Of a stretch of DNA of 64,000 nt, positions 53,720-63,708 are shown piece by piece (position 1 is the first letter of the stretch; every line of letters starts with the position of its first letter). This stretch comes from Paenibacillus nuruki (GTDB lineage: Bacteria > Bacillota > Bacilli > Paenibacillales > Paenibacillaceae), in the NCBI RefSeq assembly GCF_001721045.1, contig NZ_MDER01000034.1:62001-126000 (forward strand), written 5' to 3'. The position numbers were made by a program, and so were the translations under genes. The notes beneath the pieces are model-generated. The model had not been told where the DNA came from, ran no database searches, and worked only from the letters and a program-made list of their open reading frames with translations.

Positions 53720-53757
53720 AACAACAAGGCTGGTTAACAGATACTAGCCTTGTTGTC
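53720..53757 (+). other. Intergenic hairpin without U tract
   Basis: ACAACAAGGCT / AGCCTTGTTGT (perfect 11-bp arms) lies 40 bases after nupN. CACG follows instead of U's, so it is more likely an mRNA 3'-end stabiliser or partial terminator, giving more binding protein than transporter. Confidence 0.7.
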
Positions 53758-53884
53758 ACGTTTACAGCCGGATGGCTCAGTATAATGTTGATTGTCGTTT
53801 GGGAAAATACGATGTTTTTAGCTTTCGGTAATAGACTGTTAATCATACGTCTATGCCAATCAATACGCTTATAAGGGTGATCTC

Positions 53885-55423
53885 ATGGGTGCAGCAACCC
53901 CTGTGGTAGAGTTGAAACAAATAACAAAAGTCTTTCCTGGTATTATTGCCAATGATTCTATTAGTTTTAAGCTGCACAAGGGAGAAATTCATGCTCTGCT
54001 AGGTGAAAATGGTGCAGGTAAATCAACATTGATGAATATTGTATTTGGTTTATATCAGCCTGAAGAAGGTAGTATCGAAGTTAATGGAGAACCTGTGATC
54101 ATTGACAGTCCTAATAGAGCCATCGAGCTCGGGATTGGTATGGTGCATCAGCACTTCAAACTCGTTCAACCATTTACAGTTACTGAGAATATCATTCTGG
54201 GTTCAGAACCGAAAAAAGGAACCCGAATCAATTATAAAAAAGCGACCGAAGAGATTCGCCAGCTTTCCGAACAATATGGTCTGCAAGTTAATCCAAATGC
54301 CAAAATCCATGATATTTCAGTAGGTATGCAGCAACGGGTAGAAATACTGAAAACATTATATCGTGGTGCAGAAATTTTGATTTTCGATGAACCCACAGCC
54401 GTTTTGACCCCTCAAGAAATTTCAGAATTAATGGAGATTATGAAGCGTCTTGTGGCTGAAGGCAAATCAATTATTCTGATTACACATAAGCTTAAAGAAA
54501 TTATGCAAATTGCCGACAATGTAACCATTATTCGTCGTGGTAAAGTAGTCGATACTGTCAAAAAGTCAGAAACGACTCCACAAGAATTAGCTGAGAAAAT
54601 GGTCGGTCGTAATGTTACGTTCAAAGTCGACAAAAAGCCAGCTGAACCTGGATCTGTAGTATTGGAAATGGCAAATATCGTTTCTAACAACAAAGAAGGT
54701 ACTGCGGTATTACAAGGCTTGAATCTACAAGTAAGAGCTGGAGAAATTCTAGGGATTGCTGGAGTAGATGGTAATGGTCAAAGTGAACTGATTGAAGCAC
54801 TTACCGGTCTAAGACATGTGGATGGTGGTACGGTAAAATTACTAGGTCAAGACATTACGAATATGTCTCCTCGTAAAATTACAGAATCAGGCGTATCTCA
54901 TATTCCAGAAGATCGTCACAAACATGGTCTGGTACTCGATTTCTCTGTAAGTGAGAATATGGTACTGGAAACGTACTATAAGCCTCCATTTAACAAAGGC
55001 GGATTTTTGAACTTTGATGCGATTGATAAGCATGCTACACGTTTAGTTGAACGCTTTGATGTGCGTACACCAAGTATTGCTACTCATGCACGTTCACTAT
55101 CCGGTGGTAATCAGCAGAAAGCTATTATTGCGCGTGAAATTGATAAAAATCCTACATTAATGATTGCTGCTCAGCCTACTCGTGGTCTGGACGTAGGTGC
55201 GATTGAATTTGTTCAACAACAATTGATTGCACAACGTGATCAAGGTAAAGCTGTATTGTTGATCTCTTTTGAATTGGATGAAATTATTAATGTATCTGAT
55301 CGCATCGCTGTTATTTATGAAGGACAAATTGTAGGCGAAGTGCTACCAGAGAAAACCAATGATCAGGAATTAGGCTTGATGATGGCAGGAAGCACCGCGA
55401 AGAGAGGTGCAGCACATGAATAA
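53885..55423 (+). CDS. nupO: Nucleoside ABC transporter ATPase, NupO-like, 512 aa
   Basis: A double ATPase of the sugar/nucleoside (RbsA-like) type. Copy 1 has Walker A GENGAGKSTL (about 38-47), the signature ISVGMQQRVEILK and Walker B ILIFDEPTAVLT. Copy 2 has the relaxed GVDGNGQSELIEAL, LSGGNQQKAIIARE and a degenerate Walker B, LMIAAQPTRGLD, in which the usual Asp-Glu is missing (Ala-Gln). Site 2 is therefore probably inactive, as in relatives. It overlaps nupP by eight bases. Confidence 0.93.
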   Translation: MGAATPVVELKQITKVFPGIIANDSISFKLHKGEIHALLGENGAGKSTLMNIVFGLYQPEEGSIEVNGEPVIIDSPNRAIELGIGMVHQHFKLVQPFTVTENIILGSEPKKGTRINYKKATEEIRQLSEQYGLQVNPNAKIHDISVGMQQRVEILKTLYRGAEILIFDEPTAVLTPQEISELMEIMKRLVAEGKSIILITHKLKEIMQIADNVTIIRRGKVVDTVKKSETTPQELAEKMVGRNVTFKVDKKPAEPGSVVLEMANIVSNNKEGTAVLQGLNLQVRAGEILGIAGVDGNGQSELIEALTGLRHVDGGTVKLLGQDITNMSPRKITESGVSHIPEDRHKHGLVLDFSVSENMVLETYYKPPFNKGGFLNFDAIDKHATRLVERFDVRTPSIATHARSLSGGNQQKAIIAREIDKNPTLMIAAQPTRGLDVGAIEFVQQQLIAQRDQGKAVLLISFELDEIINVSDRIAVIYEGQIVGEVLPEKTNDQELGLMMAGSTAKRGAAHE

Positions 55424-56495
55424 TATTCTCAAAGCTATAACCAAAGATTCGTTTGTATTACCAATTGTAGCGATTATTATGGGACTTATTTTGGGTGCGA
55501 TTGTGATGTTGATTGGTGGATACAATCCAATTGATGCTTATTCTGCATTGCTGACTCGTGTATACGGTGATCCGTATGATTTCGGTGAAGCTATTCGTGA
55601 AATGACCCCTTTGATTATGACAGGTATGGCTTTTGCTTTTGCAGCACGCGCAGGGCTATTTAATATCGGTGGAGAAGGACAGTTTCTGATTGGAATGACA
55701 GCTGCTACAGTGGTTGCTGTTCAATTACACGGTCTTCCTGCTTATATTCATGCACCGCTTGCGATTATCGCAGGAGCTATCTTCGGAGGGCTATGGGCGG
55801 CTATTGCTGGTTTCCTCAAAGCGGTTCGGGGAGTAAACGAAGTTATCTCATGTATTATGTTGAACTGGATCGGTCTGTATCTAGCCAACTTTGTGATTAA
55901 TCACTTTATGTTGTTACAAGGGCAAAACCGTTCTGAAGATATTCAACCAAGTGCATCGATTGCGATCATGTGGTTATCTGAAATGATGGGTAATGCTCGT
56001 GTACACTGGGGAACAGCCATTGCTTTGGCTGCTGCTGTATTCTTCTATGTATTTATGTGGAAAACGAAACAAGGGTACGAACTTCGTGCTGTTGGTTTCA
56101 ACCAGGATGCTTCCAAATATGCAGGGATGAACGTGAATCGTAATATTGTAAAAGCGATGTTTATCAGTGGTATGTTTGCAGGTCTTGCAGGTTCTTTTGA
56201 AGTATTAGGCGTATTCCAATATCAATCGGTTATGGCAAGTTCGCCAGGTACTGGATTTGATGGAATTGCAGTTGCTCTTATTGGTTTGAATAATCCATTT
56301 GGTATTATTCTAGGTTCAATTTTGTTTGGTACTTTAACATATGGTTCAGCAGGTATGAGCTTTAGCGCTGATGTTCCACCAGAGATTGTTCGTATTGTTA
56401 TCGGAGCGATTATTTTCTTTATTGCAGCACAAGGCATTGTACGTTGGGTCTTAAAACCTTTTTATGCAAAACGTAAGAAAGAGAAGGTGTTGTAA
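55416..56495 (+). CDS. nupP: Nucleoside ABC transporter permease, NupP-like, 359 aa
   Basis: This is a membrane subunit of the BPD_transp_2 (RbsC/YufP) family with about nine helices: FNIGGEGQFLIG (about 84), AGAIFGGLWAAIAGFLKAVRG and GFDGIAVALIGLNNPFGI (about 280). The ATG at 55416 has AGAGGTG six bases upstream and lies inside the last codons of nupO; the GTG at 55407 does not have a site. It is coupled to nupQ through TAATG. Confidence 0.92.
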   Translation: MNNILKAITKDSFVLPIVAIIMGLILGAIVMLIGGYNPIDAYSALLTRVYGDPYDFGEAIREMTPLIMTGMAFAFAARAGLFNIGGEGQFLIGMTAATVVAVQLHGLPAYIHAPLAIIAGAIFGGLWAAIAGFLKAVRGVNEVISCIMLNWIGLYLANFVINHFMLLQGQNRSEDIQPSASIAIMWLSEMMGNARVHWGTAIALAAAVFFYVFMWKTKQGYELRAVGFNQDASKYAGMNVNRNIVKAMFISGMFAGLAGSFEVLGVFQYQSVMASSPGTGFDGIAVALIGLNNPFGIILGSILFGTLTYGSAGMSFSADVPPEIVRIVIGAIIFFIAAQGIVRWVLKPFYAKRKKEKVL

Positions 56496-57457
56496 TGGAC
56501 GTGTTGACTATTATTGGACAGCTTATTAATACGACGCTAGTCTTTGCTACAGCACTTATCTTTACATCTTTAGGCGGTATCTTTTCAGAGAAATCTGGGG
56601 TAACCAATCTAGGGTTAGAAGGTTTGATGATTTTTGGTGCATTTGCAGCGGGGGTAGCAGGTTTTTATGCTCAAGATGCAGGATTAAGCGGCTTCGGTGC
56701 TGCTTGTGTCGGTGTGTTGGCAGCGATGGTATTTGGAATTTTAGTTTCTCTTATCCATGCGGTTGCTTCGATCACATTCAAAGCTGATCAGGTTATCAGT
56801 GGTATCGTTATTAACTTTTTAGCGGCAGGTAGTACATTGTACATGGTTAAATTGTTATTTGACGGTGCGGGTGAAACGGGATTGATCTCTGGATTTGATA
56901 AAGTGAATATTCCTTATCTATCTACGATTCCATTGATTGGTGATGTATTTTTCCATGCGTACCCTACTACTTATTTAGCAGTAGTTGCTGTGATTGTGAC
57001 TTACTTTGTTTTGTACAAAACACCATTTGGTCTACGTCTACGTTCTGTTGGGGAACATCCAAGTGCAGCAGATACTGTAGGGATCAAAGTCAATCGGTTA
57101 CGTTATATCGGAGTTATGCTGAGTGGAGCGCTTGCTGGGATTGGTGGAGCAACAATTACACTCACAACCACAGGCACATTTTCACATAATACGATTTCAG
57201 GGCAGGGTTATATTGCGATTGCAGCGATGATCTTTGGTAAATGGAATCCATGGGGAGCATTTGGAGCGGCTGTATTCTTTGGTCTTGCTCAAGCGGTGCG
57301 TAACTATGTACAGCTATTTGCCTGGACACAGAGCATTCCGCAAGAAGTAATCTACATGTTGCCATACGTATTAACGATTATTGTATTGGTTGCAGCAGTA
57401 GGACGTTCAAGTGCACCTTCTGCACTCGGACAGCCGTATGATCCAAGTAAACGTTAA
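56495..57457 (+). CDS. nupQ: Nucleoside ABC transporter permease, NupQ-like, 320 aa
   Basis: The second BPD_transp_2 permease, shorter than NupP as in Bacillus. It has SGVTNLGLEGLMIFGAFAA near residue 30, KADQVISGIVINFLAAG near 90 and AIAAMIFGKWNPWGAFGAA near 245. It pairs with NupP to form the channel. The start overlaps the nupP stop by one base. The gene ends with a terminator, completing the nupN-nupOPQ unit. Confidence 0.92.
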   Translation: MDVLTIIGQLINTTLVFATALIFTSLGGIFSEKSGVTNLGLEGLMIFGAFAAGVAGFYAQDAGLSGFGAACVGVLAAMVFGILVSLIHAVASITFKADQVISGIVINFLAAGSTLYMVKLLFDGAGETGLISGFDKVNIPYLSTIPLIGDVFFHAYPTTYLAVVAVIVTYFVLYKTPFGLRLRSVGEHPSAADTVGIKVNRLRYIGVMLSGALAGIGGATITLTTTGTFSHNTISGQGYIAIAAMIFGKWNPWGAFGAAVFFGLAQAVRNYVQLFAWTQSIPQEVIYMLPYVLTIIVLVAAVGRSSAPSALGQPYDPSKR

Positions 57458-57494
57458 TAAGATCATTAAACGGTTATCTTTAGATAATTGAATC

Positions 57495-57533
57495 AAGTCG
57501 AAGTTTGGATTTTTCCGAACTTCGGCTTTTTTT
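57495..57533 (+). terminator. Terminator of the nup operon
   Basis: AAGTCGAAGTTTGG / CCGAACTTCGGCTT stem, followed by U7. Confidence 0.88.
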
Positions 57534-57773
57534 ATCTCTATCTTGTATGCAATAAAAGATATTTAAAATAAAAGATTGAATTTTATATAGATCATTGTGA
57601 GCGATTGAAGGAGCAGAAAAAGAAAAAGGAGATACATAGGCATTCTAACTCTCAAGCAAGCTAAACAGCATTTTTTCCAACTTTTAGTGCTTATTAGACA
57701 AATATTTCTTTTACACTATTTAATACGTTTGTTCTTAAGTGACATAATACATAGTTAGTTACTAGGTATAATA

Positions 57774-57788
57774 GGTTTTGTGAAAATG
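57774..57788 (+). promoter_or_regulatory. Weak CodY-like box upstream of the ilv T-box
   Basis: GGTTTTGTGAAAATG matches 11 of 15 positions of AATTTTCWGAAAATT, about 90 bases before the -35. CodY represses ilv-leu in Bacillus; here the match is only suggestive. Confidence 0.3.
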
Positions 57789-57875
57789 CTATAAAGCTTG
57801 CTATAATTACTTTTCTTAAGTATGTAACAAATGATATGTCAAAATCAGATTGTAAAGAATGACAAAAAAGAAGTG

Positions 57876-57904
57876 TTGACTCTATCGAAAATGAATCATA
57901 TAAT
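57876..57904 (+). promoter_or_regulatory. SigA promoter of the ilv-leuA operon
   Basis: TTGACT (57876-57881), 17-base spacer, TATAAT (57899-57904). Confidence 0.9.
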
Positions 57905-57910
57905 ATTCCT

Positions 57911-58311
57911 AAATCATTTGAGTCGCTGACAAGCGTAAGCGGCAGTAATCATTGAATACTATGTATCGGCAATGAAGAGGACGAAGTTTTAAGGGCTCTT
58001 TTGTCCAGAGAGTGAAGCATTTGGTGTAAGCTTCATCAGAATCCCTTATATACGAGCTCACCTCGGAGCTGTTTTCCTGAAAGGCATATGCAATAGTTAT
58101 AAATCGTATTGATTTGTATCTTACCCATATGATTATTAGGGAAAATCGTAAGGTCTACGTTACAGACGACAAGTAAAGTCTTAATCTACTTTACTTTATG
58201 AGGCGTACTTATGCTGTGAAGCTGTGCGCAAATATGGGTGGTACCACGGAAGCTTAGCCTTTCGTCCCTCAATAACAGATTTTTCTGTTTGAGGCGGCGA
58301 AAGGCTTTTTT
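57911..58311 (+). promoter_or_regulatory. T-box riboswitch, probable leucine specifier (CUC)
   Basis: The T-box core GGTGGTACCACGG is at 58237-58249; its UGGU pairs with tRNA ACCA. In stem I the helix AAGGG/CCCTT (57991-57995 with 58043-58047) and the lower GAGG/CCTC (57977-57980 with 58061-58064) bracket the specifier loop. CTC at 58057-58059 sits one base above the lower helix. The apical GAAGC/GCTTC hairpin contains GGTGTAA. A terminator at 58256-58311 competes with the antiterminator. Binding of uncharged tRNA-Leu should allow read-through into ilvB. Confidence 0.93.
58256..58311 (+). terminator. T-box terminator
   Basis: AGCCTTTCG / CGAAAGGCT stem with CCTC/GAGG and AACAGA/TCTGTT inside, U6 tail; its 5' arm follows the T-box sequence directly. 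Confidence 0.93.
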
Positions 58312-58427
58312 GATGTCTTTCTTCCAGTTATAACAGAAAATCTGTACTGTTCATCCCAAGCAGAATAAGGGATATCGTTCATTTGCCAATGTAAGATTGA
58401 TGTGAATTTTTGGGAGGAGGATGACTA

Positions 58428-60176
58428 ATGAGCACGAAAATACCTAATGTGCAGTCAACAGAAGAATTACGTGAGAAATGGATGAAACCGGAAGTGATTA
58501 CAGGTTCGGAAATGTTACTTCGCAGCTTACTACTTGAAGGTGTAGATTGTGTCTTTGGCTATCCTGGTGGAGCTGTATTATATATTTATGATGCTATGCA
58601 TGGATTTGAAGATTTCAAACATTTACTAACACGTCATGAACAAGGTGCTATTCATGCAGCAGATGGTTATGCTCGTGCTAGTGGTAAAGTTGGCGTGTGT
58701 ATCGCTACTTCGGGTCCAGGAGCAACGAATCTGGTAACAGGTATTGCAACAGCGTATATGGATTCAACACCATTGGTTGTGATTACCGGTAACGTAGCTA
58801 CTACATTGATCGGTACGGATGCTTTCCAAGAAGCAGATATTACAGGGATTACAATGCCAATCACTAAGCATAGTTATCTTGTACGTGATGTAGAAGACTT
58901 GCCAAGAGTGATTCATGAAGCTTTCCATATTGCCAATACAGGTCGTAAAGGTCCAGTATTGATCGATATCCCTAAAGATGTATCGGCAGCAAAAGCATTA
59001 TTCAAGCCACATACAGAACCGGTAGCTATGCGTGGTTATAATCCAAGAGTTACGCCTAACAAATTACAATTGGATAAATTGCATCAAGCGATTACTGAAG
59101 CAGAGCGTCCATTGGTTCTTGCAGGTGGTGGAGTTGTCTACTCTGGTGGTCATGAAGAATTGTTCAAGTTCATTACAGCCACAGGTATCCCGATTACTAC
59201 AACTTTGCTAGGTCTAGGTGGATTCCCGAGTGGTAATGATCTATGGATCGGAATGCCCGGGATGCACGGAACTTATACTGCTAATAATGCAATTCAACAA
59301 TCTGACTTACTGATTAATATCGGAGCACGCTTCGATGATCGAGTAACAGGTAAATTAGATGGATTTGCACCACATGCCAAAATTGTTCATATCGATATTG
59401 ATCCAGCTGAAATCGGTAAAAACGTAGCCGTTGATATTCCTATCGTAGGCGATGTGAAAACTGTATTGGAAATGCTCAATGTTAATGTACCTCATGCAGC
59501 AAAAGCAGATGAATGGCGTGCAAAAGTAGCAGGTTGGAAAAAAGACAAACCTTTCCGCTATGATGATTCAGAAGAAGTGTTGAAGCCGCAATGGGTTGTA
59601 GAAATGTTAAATGATACAACGAATGGTGAAGCGATCGTAACAACCGATGTAGGACAGCATCAAATGTGGTCTGCACAGTATTATCGCTTTAACCAACCTC
59701 GTTCATGGGTAACGTCCGGTGGACTTGGAACAATGGGCTTTGGTTTCCCTTCAGCAATTGGTGCACAGATGGCTAATCCAGAACGTCTGGTTATTTCGAT
59801 CAACGGTGATGGTGGTATGCAGATGTGTTCTCAAGAATTAGCAATTTGCGCGATCAATAATATTCCAGTCAAAATTGTTATTTTGAACAATCAGGTATTG
59901 GGTATGGTTCGTCAGTGGCAAGAATTGATCTATGATAACCGTTACAGTCATATCGATCTTGCAGGAAGCCCTGATTTTGTGAAATTAGCAGAAGCATATG
60001 GCGTAAAAGGTCTACGGGCTACGAATAAAGAAGAAGCACAAGCAGCTTGGAAAGAAGCTATGGATACACCGGGTCCTGTCGTTGTTGAGTTTGTAGTCAA
60101 CAAACATGAGAACGTGTATCCAATGGTTACTCAGGGATCTACCATTGATCAAATGTTAATGGGGGATGAAGAATGA
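58428..60176 (+). CDS. ilvB: Acetolactate synthase large subunit, 582 aa
   Basis: It condenses two pyruvates, or pyruvate and 2-oxobutyrate, with thiamine diphosphate, FAD and Mg: the first common step to valine, leucine and isoleucine. It has GYPGGAVLYIYDAMH, the catalytic Glu in LLTRHEQGAIHAADG, the FAD-domain GARFDDRVTGK and the thiamine motif NGDGGMQMC...NN. This is the anabolic AHAS length. It follows the T-box by 116 bases; GGAGGAGG precedes the ATG. It overlaps ilvN by four bases. Confidence 0.97.
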   Translation: MSTKIPNVQSTEELREKWMKPEVITGSEMLLRSLLLEGVDCVFGYPGGAVLYIYDAMHGFEDFKHLLTRHEQGAIHAADGYARASGKVGVCIATSGPGATNLVTGIATAYMDSTPLVVITGNVATTLIGTDAFQEADITGITMPITKHSYLVRDVEDLPRVIHEAFHIANTGRKGPVLIDIPKDVSAAKALFKPHTEPVAMRGYNPRVTPNKLQLDKLHQAITEAERPLVLAGGGVVYSGGHEELFKFITATGIPITTTLLGLGGFPSGNDLWIGMPGMHGTYTANNAIQQSDLLINIGARFDDRVTGKLDGFAPHAKIVHIDIDPAEIGKNVAVDIPIVGDVKTVLEMLNVNVPHAAKADEWRAKVAGWKKDKPFRYDDSEEVLKPQWVVEMLNDTTNGEAIVTTDVGQHQMWSAQYYRFNQPRSWVTSGGLGTMGFGFPSAIGAQMANPERLVISINGDGGMQMCSQELAICAINNIPVKIVILNNQVLGMVRQWQELIYDNRYSHIDLAGSPDFVKLAEAYGVKGLRATNKEEAQAAWKEAMDTPGPVVVEFVVNKHENVYPMVTQGSTIDQMLMGDEE

Positions 60177-60661
60177 ATATCATGAAGCATACTATCGCAG
60201 TTTTAGTAAATGATCAGCCCGGCGTTCTTCAAAGAGTCTCAGGACTCTTTGGCCGTCGGGGATTCAATATCGAAAGTATCACTGTAGGTCAATCGGAAGA
60301 AGTGGGCTTGTCACGTATGGTTATTGTGACTACAGGCGGCGAGAAAACACTAGAACAGATTGAAAAGCAACTATACAAAATTATCGATGTTATTAAAGTT
60401 ATTGACCTTAGCTCAAAACCAATGGTTACAAGAGAACTGGCATTGATTAAAGTAAAATCAGAGCCAGCAGAACGTCCAGAAATTATGGGTGTTGTTGAAA
60501 CGTTCCGTGCATCTGTTGTCGATATCGGTCCAAATAGCCTTATGGTTCAAGTTGTAGGGGATACGCATAAAATTGATGCTATGCTTGAATTACTGAAGCC
60601 TTATGGTATTCGTGAACTTTCCCGCACAGGCGCGACAGCGATGATACGCGGTAACGTATAA
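60173..60661 (+). CDS. ilvN: Acetolactate synthase small (regulatory) subunit, 162 aa
   Basis: This subunit activates the catalytic one and confers valine feedback inhibition. The ACT domain is at 4-80 (KHTIAVLVNDQPGVLQRVSG, then RRGFNIESITVG). The C-terminal domain is at about 85-160. Both halves are present, so it is full-length. ATGA overlap with ilvB; GGGGG lies seven bases before this ATG. A second ATG three codons later is possible. Confidence 0.95.
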   Translation: MNIMKHTIAVLVNDQPGVLQRVSGLFGRRGFNIESITVGQSEEVGLSRMVIVTTGGEKTLEQIEKQLYKIIDVIKVIDLSSKPMVTRELALIKVKSEPAERPEIMGVVETFRASVVDIGPNSLMVQVVGDTHKIDAMLELLKPYGIRELSRTGATAMIRGNV

Positions 60662-60679
60662 AAGATTTATTTTTTCCGG

Positions 60680-60759
60680 CAAGAGCGGGTAATTTGAAAA
60701 GATAACTGCTAGATAAAATATAATTTGGATAGGGTTGTCTTTTGAAATACCCGCTCTTG
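60680..60759 (+). other. Long ilvN-ilvC intergenic hairpin
   Basis: CAAGAGCGGGTA (60680-60691) pairs perfectly with TACCCGCTCTTG (60748-60759); inside, TTTGAAAAGA / TCTTTTGAAA extends the stem. There is no U tract, so it is a processing or stability element, not a terminator. In Bacillus, processing upstream of ilvC yields the most stable ilv-leu mRNA segment. Confidence 0.75.
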
Positions 60760-60818
60760 TCAGAGGGTTGCGTACTATGTACTATCGGTCTATACCGAAA
60801 ACCAGCTTCATACATTAG

Positions 60819-61826
<1,008 letters not shown>

Positions 61827-61891
61827 AGAATTTTAATCTATAACGTTAGACTGTCTATGACGGTTGTATTGAAGTAAAAGGTAGAGTAAAG

Positions 61892-61950
61892 ACCGGTATG
61901 TAGTAGGGAATAGGAATATATATGCCTTACTGCATACCGGTATTTTTTTC
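61892..61950 (+). terminator. Intra-operon terminator between ilvC and leuA
   Basis: ACCGGTATGTAGTAGGG / CCTTACTGCATACCGGT arms pair with small mismatches and are followed by ATTTTTTTC, immediately before the leuA ribosome site (61961). It must be partial or regulated for leuA to be expressed from the T-box promoter. Confidence 0.85.
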
Positions 61951-61972
61951 AAAAAAACAAGGAGGTGCGATG

Positions 61973-63517
61973 ATGCGCAAAATTTATATTTTTGATACCA
62001 CATTGAGAGATGGAGAACAATCGCCGGGAGTGAACTTGAATACTCGCGAGAAAGTAGAGATTGCTTATCAACTCGAAAAGTTGGGTGTCGATCGGATAGA
62101 AGCTGGATTCCCGGCAGCATCGCCTGGAGATTTGGCAGCGGTTAATGCTGTAGCACGTGCAGTCAAAAATGCAAGTATCATTGGTCTGTCACGAGCTAGA
62201 GAACAAGATATCGATGCGGTACGCGAGGCACTGAAAGGTGCGCAAGATCCGTGCCTACATCTGTTCTTGGCGACTTCACCGATTCACCGTCAGTACAAGC
62301 TTCGTATGGAAAAAGAACAGGTTAAAGATACAGCACGTTCAGCTATTCGCTATGCACGTCAGTATTTTGACAAAGTGGAATTTTCATTGGAAGATGCAGG
62401 ACGTACAGAGTATGACTTTATGGTGGAAATGGTAACGATGGCGGTCGAAGAAGGCGCTTACGTGGTCAATATTCCAGATACGGTCGGCTTTTTGACACCT
62501 TATGAATACGGTAATATTTTCAAACATCTGAAAGAAAATGTACCTAATATCGAAAAAGTACAATTGAGCGCTCACTGTCATGATGATCTAGGTATGGCAA
62601 CAGCGAATGCATTAGCCGCAATTTTGAATGGTGCGGATCAGATTGAAGGTACAATTAATGGAATTGGTGAACGTGCCGGTAATACATCGTTAGAAGAAGT
62701 AGCGATGGCACTGGAAACACGTCAGGATTTCTTTAATGCCAAAACAAGCTTGACCCTTTCGGAAATCGCACGTACAAGTCGTTTAGTGAGCAAATTGACA
62801 GGTATGGTCGTCCCGGGGAACAAAGCTATTGTTGGAGCTAATGCATTTGCCCATGAATCTGGTATTCATCAAGATGGTATGTTGAAAGAGAAAACAACCT
62901 ATGAAATTATGAGTCCAGAAACGATAGGCTTTAAAGCAACCAAGTTAGTGATGGGTAAACACTCAGGTCGTCATGCATTCCGTGAACATTTGATTGAACT
63001 CGGTTATAACTTGGAAGAAGAAGCATTGAATGAAGCATTTGCTAAATTTAAAATTTTGGCAGATAAGAAAAAAGAAATCTCGGATGATGATTTATTCGCC
63101 TTGTTAGAAGAACGTCTTGCAGATGCACCTGAATTGTTCCAATTGGATTCGTTGTTTGTTTCCTTTGATAGTGAAGGTTCTCCAACAGCGAAGATCCGTT
63201 TGTCGACATCCGATGGTGAAGTACGTGAAGAAGAATCTAGCGGTAACGGTTCTGTGGATTCGATCTACAACGCTATTGATAAAGCTTCACAAGAAGAAGT
63301 GAAGCTAGCAGATTACTCGATCAAAGGGGTAACGCAAGGTAAAGACGCACTGGGTGAAGTTCATGTAGCACTTACTCAAGATGGTATTACTGCGCAAGGT
63401 CGTGGCGTGAGTACAGATATTCTAGAAGCCAGCGCACGTGCTTATGTAGACTCTTTGAATCGTCTTGTCGAAAAGCGTAAAACATACGGTAGACGTGATA
63501 ATATTTCGATGATCTAA
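61973..63517 (+). CDS. leuA: 2-isopropylmalate synthase, 514 aa
   Basis: It condenses 2-oxoisovalerate with acetyl-CoA, the first leucine-specific step. The HMGL-like domain begins [18 protein letters not shown] and has [19 protein letters not shown] (metal His ligands); [15 protein letters not shown] and [15 protein letters not shown] follow. The C-terminal LeuA regulatory domain (about 385-510) binds leucine for feedback inhibition. AAGGAGG lies seven bases before ATG 61973; the ATG one codon earlier is closer than ideal, and the frame to 61922 runs through the terminator. leuB, leuC and leuD do not follow. Confidence 0.96.
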   Translation: MRKIYIFDTTLRDGEQSPGVNLNTREKVEIAYQLEKLGVDRIEAGFPAASPGDLAAVNAVARAVKNASIIGLSRAREQDIDAVREALKGAQDPCLHLFLATSPIHRQYKLRMEKEQVKDTARSAIRYARQYFDKVEFSLEDAGRTEYDFMVEMVTMAVEEGAYVVNIPDTVGFLTPYEYGNIFKHLKENVPNIEKVQLSAHCHDDLGMATANALAAILNGADQIEGTINGIGERAGNTSLEEVAMALETRQDFFNAKTSLTLSEIARTSRLVSKLTGMVVPGNKAIVGANAFAHESGIHQDGMLKEKTTYEIMSPETIGFKATKLVMGKHSGRHAFREHLIELGYNLEEEALNEAFAKFKILADKKKEISDDDLFALLEERLADAPELFQLDSLFVSFDSEGSPTAKIRLSTSDGEVREEESSGNGSVDSIYNAIDKASQEEVKLADYSIKGVTQGKDALGEVHVALTQDGITAQGRGVSTDILEASARAYVDSLNRLVEKRKTYGRRDNISMI

Positions 63518-63592
63518 AAAAGATTTACAAAAAATAATGATTTAGGTTGTAAAAAGACTGTTATTTTTTACTTTATATAATGAAAGACCTTT

Positions 63593-63631
63593 TAACCACA
63601 CTGTTGTAAATGACAGTGTGGTTATTTATTT
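63593..63631 (+). terminator. Terminator of the ilv-leuA operon
   Basis: The perfect 11-bp stem AACCACACTGT / ACAGTGTGGTT has an 8-base loop and is followed by ATTTATTT. Confidence 0.88.
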
Positions 63632-63708
63632 AGCAGAAGTAGAGTGAGAAGTAGAAATGTAGTCAGTCGCCCAGTTCAAATCATATTCAATCAGAGGAGG
63701 AATACAGT

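Larger units (their letters stand above)
57458..57875. other. Intergenic region before the ilv operon
   Basis: After the nup terminator come about 340 AT-rich bases with no open frame that has a ribosome site. A weak CodY-like box is at 57774-57788. I see no other structure here. Confidence 0.6.

Noticed and set aside
57594-57609. Possible catabolite-response (cre) site upstream of the ilv operon
   Set aside because: TGTGAGCGATTGAA differs from the cre consensus at two key positions and lies about 280 bases before the promoter; too weak to call.
61922-61972. Extension of leuA by 17 codons
   Set aside because: It translates the 3' arm and U tract of the ilvC-leuA terminator.
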